A stretch of DNA of 6,948 nt from an uncultured Chlorobiaceae bacterium (GTDB lineage: Bacteria; Bacteroidota; Chlorobiia; Chlorobiales; Chlorobiaceae): NCBI GenBank assembly GCA_903904495.1, contig CAIVCU010000423.1, positions 1 through 6,948 of the forward strand, in the 5' to 3' direction. Below the pieces are notes generated by a model. It was not told the origin of the DNA, did not search any database, and worked only from the letters and a program-made list of their open reading frames with translations. Shown piece by piece: positions 1-5,961 of this stretch. A program made the position numbers and the translations under genes. The stretch's first letter is position 1. Every line of letters begins with the position of its first letter.

Positions 1-1
1 G

Positions 2-1345
2 CAGTTTTGCCATGCCCTCGTCACGGCCATGAAGTCGCTCGGCATAACTGTTCTTTCAGGAGAAGAAGCCTCTGGAAATGATGGACGATTTGCTCCGGGA
101 ACCGTTATCTTCGCTCCTGGTAATTTCCCTGACAGCCTGCTTGCCATCAACCGCGTTGCAACACTCTACAACAATATTATTGTCGGTATTTACGACGAAC
201 CTGCGCCGATCACCACCGAAGCTCTTCCTCAGCTGCGTCTTGACTCAATTGTCGGCAGGCTCGCCCGCGACATGGTCCATATCCTTATATTTGTTACCGA
301 CCACTCATGGACAATCTGCACCATGAATGGCGGAGTTGTAACCTTCAACACCCCTTCTCCTTCGATAGAGGATGTCAGATGCACACTGGTGCCGAAACTC
401 ACTGCACAGGTTGTCCCTCCAAGACCTGAAGATCTTGATATAGAACACGGGCAGTTGCAGACCGGGACCCCGGAGTTTGAAGCTGTTGCCAGCGATTTTC
501 TGCAATGCAGCGCACTATGGAGCAGCAACTCCTGCCTCTTGACACATACATCAACAGCTGGACTTGAATACCGCAGTAACTTTTATAAACGGATTGTAGC
601 CCGGTATCTCGACCAGCGAAGCGGCATGAGCTACGGATTCTTTGCCCGCCAGCTTCCGGTTGCCGTGCAACCCGCTTTCTATTCTGGACGTGCGGACACA
701 ATGACGCACAACAATAAACGGCCAACATGTCTGGTTGAGATCAGAATGCAGGAACGCACCCTTCTCGTAAACGTGCCAAAGGTCAGCGTCATCACGACCC
801 GATCGGGATGCAGAAAAAATAACCTTGATCCGAAAAAAGATCTCGTGGAGATAGGGCTCATTCAAGGTCCGGATCAAGGGCGGATCTATCTTAAAACTCC
901 TGAAGGATTTTCATCGGACAATGTTGCCAAACCATCTTTCGACACACTGACCATTCTGGCGCATGCCCTGGGCAATGCCTTAACGGCGAGTATCCTGATG
1001 ACATTGAGGCCGGAAGAACGATTCCCGTCCCATCTTGCCCGGTTCGGGGCTTCCATAACCCACTGGCATGATTATCCGCAAAGCGAACTGTTACCAGAGG
1101 GTTATTTTATTCACGGAAAGCAGAATCCCCCGGTCTCCTGTTCAACACCGCAATCAGCAGCATACAGTCTTCGTGGCAAAATAGAGGCGCTTGAAAAAGC
1201 GCTCGCGAATGGAACTGAATACAGGGGGGATGTACATATTGAACCGAACCATGGTACAAATATAGTCGGTATGCTCACTCTGACAGAAACAGCAGAACTC
1301 CTGAACCCTCTCCTTCACCCGGAGTTCATTCCGGAAAAACATTAA
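2..1345 (+). CDS. Conserved-looking protein of unknown function, 5' end outside the window
   Basis: I do not recognise this protein. The first ATG in the window is at 29, but the nine preceding codons in frame (Q F C H A L V T A) are open to the edge and read as protein. No Shine-Dalgarno sequence precedes that ATG, so the true start is probably upstream and the entry is 5'-partial. The visible part after Met29 is 438 residues, soluble in character, with no signal peptide or clear membrane helix. Landmarks (numbered from that Met) are an alternating hydrophobic segment around 80-107 (DMVHILIFVTDHSW), a conserved-looking basic/aromatic stretch at 180-210 (YRSNFYKRIVARYL), a THWHDYP motif at 344-350 and a short helical segment at 382-394. 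His, Asp and Cys residues are scattered without a metal-site pattern I can name. It ends 21 nt from the convergent kdsC-like gene, so it is not in that operon. Coding status is well supported by length; function is unknown. Confidence 0.8.
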   Translation, partial: QFCHALVTAMKSLGITVLSGEEASGNDGRFAPGTVIFAPGNFPDSLLAINRVATLYNNIIVGIYDEPAPITTEALPQLRLDSIVGRLARDMVHILIFVTDHSWTICTMNGGVVTFNTPSPSIEDVRCTLVPKLTAQVVPPRPEDLDIEHGQLQTGTPEFEAVASDFLQCSALWSSNSCLLTHTSTAGLEYRSNFYKRIVARYLDQRSGMSYGFFARQLPVAVQPAFYSGRADTMTHNNKRPTCLVEIRMQERTLLVNVPKVSVITTRSGCRKNNLDPKKDLVEIGLIQGPDQGRIYLKTPEGFSSDNVAKPSFDTLTILAHALGNALTASILMTLRPEERFPSHLARFGASITHWHDYPQSELLPEGYFIHGKQNPPVSCSTPQSAAYSLRGKIEALEKALANGTEYRGDVHIEPNHGTNIVGMLTLTETAELLNPLLHPEFIPEKH

Positions 1346-1366
1346 AATCCAGGGAAATCCCGCTAT

Positions 1367-1942
1367 TTATTCCTCAGTGTCAGGACGCTCTATGTATGGC
1401 CATTTTTCCTGGTGAGTAAGAATCATCTCGACAATTTCCCTCACACACCCTTTTCCACCTTCATACCCCGCGATATAACCAACTCGGTTTCTCAGATAAT
1501 CAGCCCCGTCAATAGGAGTAACAGGCAGGCCTGCTTTTTCAAGAACAGCAATATCACCTATATCGTCGCCAATATAGGCACATTCGTTGTCAGAAAGATC
1601 ATGAAGCTGCCGGAAGGCTTCATAGGCATCAATCAGATTGCCCTTGCAAAGGTAGAGATCCTCCACACCAAGCTCTTCCAGCAGGGGACGGTAGGCTTCC
1701 GTATCCCTGTCCGAAACAACAGCTATAAGCAGTCCCTGTTTCTTCGCTTCCCGTATGGCAACAGCATCCCTGACAGAGAGTGAAGAAATTTCACCCCCTG
1801 TACTGTCAAACGTAATCCTGCCGCCATTCAGCACACCGTCAACCGGAAAAATAAGCGCCCTGACTGCTTTGAGCGCATGTTCTATCCTCGAAGAGGGATC
1901 GGCCTGCGAAGGCTGCATTCCAAAATATTGAAAACCGGCCAA
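1367..1942 (-). CDS. KdsC-like HAD-family protein, probably catalytically inactive (nucleophile Asp replaced by Pro)
   Basis: The 191-residue product has the size and layout of KdsC, the tetrameric HAD phosphatase that converts Kdo-8-phosphate to Kdo, and lies directly downstream of kdsA. Retained features are the motif I remainder VDGV (34-37), SVRD (56-59), motif IV GDDIGD (125-130) and the C-terminal GGKGCVREI segment (162-170), which in KdsC reaches a neighbouring active site. Several catalytic features are altered. The motif I nucleophile is Pro33 (codon CCG, plus-strand 1844-1846) where DxDG is expected, the usual TDG after it reads NGG, motif II reads SDR instead of TGR, and the motif III Lys is not in its usual place (K100 lies nearby). 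The frame is intact, so a retained pseudoenzyme is more likely than decay. The start shown is TTG, 12 nt after the in-frame kdsA stop, with no clear ribosome binding site. An ATG at 1918 (codon 9) is an equally plausible start. I withhold the symbol because activity is doubtful. Confidence 0.85.
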   Translation of the reverse strand: MAGFQYFGMQPSQADPSSRIEHALKAVRALIFPVDGVLNGGRITFDSTGGEISSLSVRDAVAIREAKKQGLLIAVVSDRDTEAYRPLLEELGVEDLYLCKGNLIDAYEAFRQLHDLSDNECAYIGDDIGDIAVLEKAGLPVTPIDGADYLRNRVGYIAGYEGGKGCVREIVEMILTHQEKWPYIERPDTEE

Positions 1943-1954
1943 AAGAGTAGAGAT

Positions 1955-2785
1955 TTAGAGTGAATGAAGAGAGTGCACGCACCGGTACAGGTGGAGCAGT
2001 TGTTTGACAATTATGCTGAAATCACCGAGTGCCACTTGAGTAGCAGCATCCGAAAGGGCTTTTGATGGATCAGGATGGATCTCAAAAAACAAACCATCCA
2101 CACCGACCGCAACAGCCGCTCTGGCAAGAGGCATCACATACTGTCGCTCACCGCCGGAGATACCCTGACCTGCACTGGGAAGCTGAAGACTGTGGGTGGC
2201 ATCATAGATTACGGGATATCCTGACTCCGCCATTTTAGCAAGTCCCCTGAAATCCACAACAAGATTGTGATAACCGAAGCTTGTTCCCCTTTCGGTCAGC
2301 ATGACTCGAGTGTTACCTGTCGCTGCAACCTTGGCGGCTGCGAGCACCATATCTTCAGGAGCCATAAACTGACCTTTCTTGATATTGACGGCAAGACCGC
2401 TCTCGCCGGCGGCGACCAGAAGCTCCGTCTGACGACAGAGAAACGCAGGTATCTGCAAAACATCAACATAACGGGCAGCAAGAGTAACATCCTTTGTTTC
2501 ATGAACATCGGTAATCACCGGCATACCATAGGTCTGGCGAATCTCGTCAAGCACTTCAAGTGCCTCGATATCCCCGATACCGGTGAATGAGGATGCTGAA
2601 GATCGGTTAGCTTTGCGATAGGAACCCTTGAAAATAAAATGAACCCCTTCGCTCCTGCTTATGCGCTGAAGCTCTTCAGCCGTTTCTATGGCCATAGCGC
2701 GATTTTCTATCAAGCATGGCCCGGCAATGAAAAGCGGGCTGTTGTCATCAGGAACTGAGAGAGAACCGATTGAGAACTTTTGCAC
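1955..2785 (-). CDS. kdsA: 3-deoxy-D-manno-octulosonate-8-phosphate (Kdo-8-P) synthase, metal-dependent type
   Basis: This cytoplasmic enzyme condenses phosphoenolpyruvate with arabinose-5-phosphate to give Kdo-8-phosphate, the precursor of the Kdo sugar in lipid A-core LPS. At 276 residues it is a normal full-length KdsA TIM barrel. Visible family motifs are IAGPC (20-24), FKGSYRKANRSS (52-63; phosphoenolpyruvate and sugar-phosphate binding), ITDVHE (91-96), IPAFLCRQTEL (112-122), NIKKGQF (134-140), ERGTSFGYHNLVVD (165-178) and DATHSLQLP (195-203). Cys24, His198, Glu235 and Asp246 match the four metal ligands of Aquifex KdsA (Cys11, His185, Glu222, Asp233) with a constant offset of 13. Metal-independent enzymes such as E. 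coli KdsA have Asn at the Cys position. The start is GTG at 2785; no strong Shine-Dalgarno sequence is visible. It is the first gene of a two-gene unit with the KdsC-like gene. Confidence 0.97.
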   Translation of the reverse strand: MQKFSIGSLSVPDDNSPLFIAGPCLIENRAMAIETAEELQRISRSEGVHFIFKGSYRKANRSSASSFTGIGDIEALEVLDEIRQTYGMPVITDVHETKDVTLAARYVDVLQIPAFLCRQTELLVAAGESGLAVNIKKGQFMAPEDMVLAAAKVAATGNTRVMLTERGTSFGYHNLVVDFRGLAKMAESGYPVIYDATHSLQLPSAGQGISGGERQYVMPLARAAVAVGVDGLFFEIHPDPSKALSDAATQVALGDFSIIVKQLLHLYRCVHSLHSL

Positions 2786-2906
2786 GTTGTTATCTGTTAC
2801 ACTTTTATGGTCTAAAGTATTTGTCGATGATGACTTTTAAGTTTATAAGCTTTAAATTTACAACAAAATTTCTTATTCACAGTCCGGAATATAACCCAAC
2901 AAAAGC
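2786..2906. promoter_or_regulatory. AT-rich divergent intergenic region between kdsA and half-clpB
   Basis: These 121 bp separate two divergent starts and are much richer in A and T than the flanking genes. They must hold the promoters for both units. I see no remnant of ClpB NBD1 or N-domain coding sequence here and no CIRCE-type element (TTAGCACTC, 9 nt, GAGTGCTAA), so heat-shock control by HrcA is not indicated. A possible minus-strand -10 (TATAAA, complement of 2842-2847) overlaps the plus-strand -10 described separately, so the two promoters may compete for polymerase. That is inference from sequence alone. Confidence 0.6.
2821..2849 (+). promoter_or_regulatory. Candidate sigma-70-type promoter for the half-clpB gene
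   Basis: TTGTCG at 2821-2826 (4 of 6 matches to TTGACA) is followed by a 17-nt spacer and TATAAG at 2844-2849 (5 of 6 matches to TATAAT). Transcription would begin near 2856, giving a leader of about 50 nt before the ATG at 2907. The match is by eye in AT-rich DNA, where chance hits are common. Confidence 0.4.
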
Positions 2907-4229
2907 ATGAGTACCGCTGACACACAACATCGGTTGGACGAGATAGAAAAACAGCTCGCAAATCTTGTCGAAGAACAGACCGTCATCAAGGCCAAGTGGG
3001 AGAGCGAGAAGGAAATTATTCAATCTTCAAGGAGCTTGAAATCACAGATTGAGCAACTCCGGGTTCAGGCTGAAGAGTTTGAACGTCAGGGTGACTATGG
3101 CAAGGTAGCTGAGATCCGCTATGGAAAAACTGTGGCGATTGAACGTGAACTTGAAGAGAACCGCCTGAAAATCGAGGAGAAAAAAGCATCGGGTGATTTG
3201 ATCATGAAAGAAGAGATCGATGCCGAGGATATCGCCGATATCGTCTCTAAATGGACGGGCATTCCTCTCAGCAAGATGCTTCAGTCGGAGCGTCAGAAGC
3301 TCCTGCTGATCGAGGATGAACTGCATAAAAGGGTGATCGGCCAGAAAGAGGCTGTTACCGCTGTCAGTGAAGCGGTCAAACGCTCACGGGCGGGTATGGG
3401 CGACGAAAAACGCCCGATCGGCTCTTTTATTTTCCTTGGGCCGACCGGCGTTGGAAAAACCGAACTGGCCCGAACGCTTGCTGACTACCTTTTTGATGAC
3501 GAAGATGCCATGATCCGCATCGACATGAGCGAATATATGGAAGCACATACGGTCAGCCGTCTGGTTGGTGCTCCTCCAGGCTATGTTGGCTATGAAGAGG
3601 GTGGACAGCTTACTGAAGCGGTAAGGCGCAAACCTTTTTCAGTTGTCTTGCTCGATGAAATTGAAAAAGCTCACCCCGATGTTTTCAACATTCTCCTGCA
3701 GATCCTTGATGACGGTCGCCTGACCGACAGTAAAGGGCGTACGGTGAACTTCAAAAACACCATCATCATTATGACCAGCAACATTGGAGCCCAGCTGATT
3801 CAGTCTGAAATGGCAAACATGGATGGAATGAAACTGGATAATGTGCTCTCGGGACTTCAGGAAAAACTTTTCCAGCTGCTCAAGCAGCATGTTCGGCCTG
3901 AGTTCCTCAACAGGATTGACGAAGTCATTCTCTTTACGCCCCTTACAAGAGAAGACCTTAAAAAAATTGTACTTATCCAGTTCGACCATATCAAGGCTAC
4001 GGCCATGCGTCAGCGTATCAGCCTTACAATTTCTGCCCCTGCTATTACTTGGCTTTCCGATGCCGGTTTTGATCCAGCCTTCGGAGCGAGACCGCTTAAA
4101 CGGGTAATGCAGCGCAAAATCACAAACAAAATTTCTGAGCTCATTCTATCCGGAGTGGTGAAGGAAGGGGAGTCCATCACCATCGATATGGCTGGTGGGG
4201 AACTCACTGTAGTCAAGAGTGCTGCATAG
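2907..4229 (+). CDS. Half-ClpB: M-domain coiled coil plus second AAA+ module only
   Basis: ClpB (about 860 residues) is a hexameric disaggregase with an N-domain, two AAA+ rings and a coiled-coil middle domain between them. This 440-residue protein matches only the C-terminal half. Residues 8-100 are the M domain from within its first long helix (RLDEIEKQL onward) and 105-440 are NBD2 with the C-terminal domain. NBD2 looks complete: Walker A GPTGVGKT 178-185, pore loop GYVGY 225-229, Walker B VVLLDE 246-251, sensor 1 TSN 290-292, arginine finger R336 in FLNRIDE, and sensor 2 GARPLKR 393-399. It lacks the IGF/L loop expected of ClpA/ClpX-type protease partners as far as I can see, so ClpP docking is not predicted. 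Its own ATG, the candidate promoter upstream and the absence of NBD1 remnants argue for a genuine short gene, not a recent truncation. No Shine-Dalgarno sequence is evident. I recall a similar short ClpB in Chlorobium tepidum (unchecked). A single-ring unfoldase or a modulator of full-length ClpB are both possible. Confidence 0.93.
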   Translation: MSTADTQHRLDEIEKQLANLVEEQTVIKAKWESEKEIIQSSRSLKSQIEQLRVQAEEFERQGDYGKVAEIRYGKTVAIERELEENRLKIEEKKASGDLIMKEEIDAEDIADIVSKWTGIPLSKMLQSERQKLLLIEDELHKRVIGQKEAVTAVSEAVKRSRAGMGDEKRPIGSFIFLGPTGVGKTELARTLADYLFDDEDAMIRIDMSEYMEAHTVSRLVGAPPGYVGYEEGGQLTEAVRRKPFSVVLLDEIEKAHPDVFNILLQILDDGRLTDSKGRTVNFKNTIIIMTSNIGAQLIQSEMANMDGMKLDNVLSGLQEKLFQLLKQHVRPEFLNRIDEVILFTPLTREDLKKIVLIQFDHIKATAMRQRISLTISAPAITWLSDAGFDPAFGARPLKRVMQRKITNKISELILSGVVKEGESITIDMAGGELTVVKSAA

Positions 4230-4252
4230 GCCTTTTCTTGTACGTATAGTTT

Positions 4253-4294
4253 AATCGAGGCTCCGCCCTTACCCCAGGCAGAGGAGCCTCGATT
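4253..4294 (+). terminator. Perfect 12-bp hairpin, possible terminator without a T-tract
   Basis: AATCGAGGCTCC (4253-4264) and GGAGCCTCGATT (4283-4294) are exact inverted complements around an 18-nt loop. GCC (4265-4267) and GGC (4277-4279) could extend the stem with a bulge. It begins 23 nt after the half-clpB stop and ends 44 nt before the nagZ ATG. No run of T follows on either strand, so it is not a textbook intrinsic terminator. It could instead be an mRNA-stabilising 3' hairpin, a leader structure for nagZ, or a dispersed repeat. The remainder of 4230-4338 shows no gene and no convincing promoter; TATAGT at 4245-4250 resembles a -10 but lacks a -35. Confidence 0.5.
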
Positions 4295-4338
4295 GATGCA
4301 GGAACAACCTTGACCCTTTATCCGTAACGTTTGCAAGC

Positions 4339-5460
4339 ATGAAAAAGATTTTACTGCCCACCGTGGCATTGCTGTTCTTCTTCATTTTCTCCCTCCCCGC
4401 TTTTGCTGCACAACAGCCTGACAGCCTTTCCATAAAAATCGGCCAGATGCTGATGATCGGCTTCAGAGGAATGAGCGTTGACATCGCTCCGGAAATTACT
4501 GCCGACATCACACAGCGCCGTGTCGGTGGAATTGTTCTGTTTGACTATGACGTACCGGCCCGCTCCACGTCAAGAAACATCACTTCTCCGCAACAGCTTT
4601 CCAGCCTTACACATGATTTACAGAAACTGTCGAACATTCCGCTGTTGATAGCCATAGATCAGGAAGGAGGAAAGGTTAACCGGCTCAAACAATCCAGAGG
4701 ATTTCCAGCAAGCGTTTCCGCAGAGTTTCTTGGCAGACTCAATAATCCCGACAGCACATCGGCTGCGGCCGCCGAGACCGCCCGAACGCTTCAAGCCATG
4801 CATATTTCAATGAATCTTGCGCCGGTCGCCGATCTCAATACCAATCCCGACAATCCGGTTATCGGCAAACTCGGAAGAAGCTTTTCGTCTGATCCAGCCA
4901 CGGTGATCAGCAACCTGAAACTGACTGTCAGTGCGTACCATAACGAAGGGATTATTGCCACCCTGAAACATTTCCCCGGACACGGCAGTTCAACTACCGA
5001 TACCCACCGTGATTTTACTGATATAACAGCAAGCTGGTCAGAACAGGAGCTGGAGCCTTACCGAGTCCTTATTGCTGCGGGTTACAAGGACGCCGTAATG
5101 ACCGCGCATGTCTTCAATGGAAAACTTGACACTCTCTACCCGGCAACACTTTCAAAAACAACACTCACTGATCTGTTGCGCAACAAACTCGGATTTAAAG
5201 GTGTCATCGTAAGCGATGACATGCAGATGAAGGCCATTGCAGACCATTACGGTCTCGGAACCGCTATCCGTCTTGCCATTGAGGCAGGAGTCGATATACT
5301 TCTTTTTGGAAATAACACCTCCTACGACCCGGCCATTGCATCAAAGGCAACGAAAATAATCAATTCACTGATTCAACAGAAAATCATTACACTTGAACGA
5401 ATCGACCAGTCATATCAAAGAATTATGAAACTTAAAAAACGTTATCTCTCCGAAAACTGA
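4339..5460 (+). CDS. nagZ: Exported GH3 beta-N-acetylhexosaminidase, NagZ-like
   Basis: Family GH3 NagZ enzymes remove terminal beta-linked N-acetylglucosamine from peptidoglycan fragments in cell-wall recycling. The 373-residue product has IDQEGGKVNRL (106-116), KHFPGHG (210-216), the Asp221/His223 general acid-base dyad of the NagZ subgroup (DTH) and the nucleophile region VSDDM (291-295, Asp293 probably catalytic), so it should be active. Residues 1-23 form a clear Sec signal peptide: a Lys-Lys n-region, a hydrophobic core from about 4 to 20, and an AFA cleavage site before Ala24. There is no lipobox cysteine. It should therefore act in the periplasm or outside the cell, unlike the cytoplasmic NagZ of enteric bacteria. 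No Shine-Dalgarno sequence is evident before the ATG, which is fixed by the signal peptide. The TGA stop overlaps the next gene's ATG by one base. A broader hexosaminidase specificity cannot be excluded. Confidence 0.93.
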   Translation: MKKILLPTVALLFFFIFSLPAFAAQQPDSLSIKIGQMLMIGFRGMSVDIAPEITADITQRRVGGIVLFDYDVPARSTSRNITSPQQLSSLTHDLQKLSNIPLLIAIDQEGGKVNRLKQSRGFPASVSAEFLGRLNNPDSTSAAAAETARTLQAMHISMNLAPVADLNTNPDNPVIGKLGRSFSSDPATVISNLKLTVSAYHNEGIIATLKHFPGHGSSTTDTHRDFTDITASWSEQELEPYRVLIAAGYKDAVMTAHVFNGKLDTLYPATLSKTTLTDLLRNKLGFKGVIVSDDMQMKAIADHYGLGTAIRLAIEAGVDILLFGNNTSYDPAIASKATKIINSLIQQKIITLERIDQSYQRIMKLKKRYLSEN

Positions 5461-5954
5461 TGAAAACCCTCTACCTGGTCCGTCACGCTAAATCAGACTG
5501 GGGAAATGCCCATACGGGAGATTTCCAGAGGACGCTGAATGAACGTGGCACAAAAGCAACCCCTTACATGGCAGCCCTGCTGAAACAAAAGACTGTAATC
5601 CCTGAACTGGTTATTACAAGCCCCGCAAACAGGGCACTCACCACAGCAGAGTCCTTTTGCGAAATCCTTGGCTACCCAAAAGAGCAGATACAGCAGCGGA
5701 TTGAAATATACGAGGGGGGGACCAGCCAGCTTCTGAAGATCGTTCAACAGATCAACGAATGCTGCAAAACCGCAATGCTCTTCGGACACAACCCGACAAT
5801 GACAGATTTTTCAAACCTGCTTACCGGACACCACAACGACAGTCTCGTAACATGTGGAGTTGTCCGGATTGATTTAAGAATTAAATCGTGGAAAGATGCC
5901 GCTCCTGATACAGGAAACCTCGTCTGGTACGAATTTCCTAAAAAACACCATTAA
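5460..5954 (+). CDS. SixA-like histidine phosphatase superfamily protein
   Basis: Small members of the histidine phosphatase (phosphoglycerate mutase-like) superfamily related to E. coli SixA remove phosphate from phosphohistidine on signalling or phosphotransfer proteins. The 164-residue length is typical of SixA. Core residues are visible: LVRHAKS (6-12) with Arg8 and the phospho-accepting His9, Arg58 in SPANRALTTAE (54-64), and the second His in FGHNPTM (108-114, His110). There is no signal peptide, so it should be cytoplasmic. Its ATG overlaps the nagZ stop as TGATG, which implies translational coupling and a shared transcript. The substrate cannot be read from sequence. Relatives with an RHAKS motif include proteins annotated only as phosphohistidine phosphatases, so I leave the symbol blank. 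A seven-G run at 5714-5720 lies within the gene. Confidence 0.9.
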   Translation: MKTLYLVRHAKSDWGNAHTGDFQRTLNERGTKATPYMAALLKQKTVIPELVITSPANRALTTAESFCEILGYPKEQIQQRIEIYEGGTSQLLKIVQQINECCKTAMLFGHNPTMTDFSNLLTGHHNDSLVTCGVVRIDLRIKSWKDAAPDTGNLVWYEFPKKHH

Positions 5955-5961
5955 GCGCTTA
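5952..5961. repeat. 10-bp palindrome holding the stop codons of both convergent genes
   Basis: TAAGCGCTTA is its own reverse complement. Its first three bases are the sixA-like stop and its last three, read on the minus strand, are the gpsA stop. Only four bases separate the two coding regions, and no T-tract or longer stem follows, so transcripts from each side probably run into the opposite gene. Confidence 0.6.

Noticed and set aside
1346..1366. GGGAAATCCC mini-hairpin between the convergent unknown gene and the kdsC-like gene as a bidirectional terminator
   Set aside because: The stem is only four base pairs with a two-base loop, too weak to support a terminator call.
1412..1783. 123-residue plus-strand ORF within the kdsC-like gene
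   Set aside because: It lies wholly antisense to a gene with clear HAD-family motifs and resembles no protein I know.
2786..2906. Decayed N-terminal half of ClpB upstream of the half-clpB gene
   Set aside because: The spacer is only 121 bp, AT-rich, and shows no ClpB-like translation in frame with the gene.
4310..4338. TTGACC at 4310-4315 as a -35 box for nagZ
   Set aside because: No -10-like hexamer lies 16-18 nt downstream; that spot is GCAAGC directly before the ATG.
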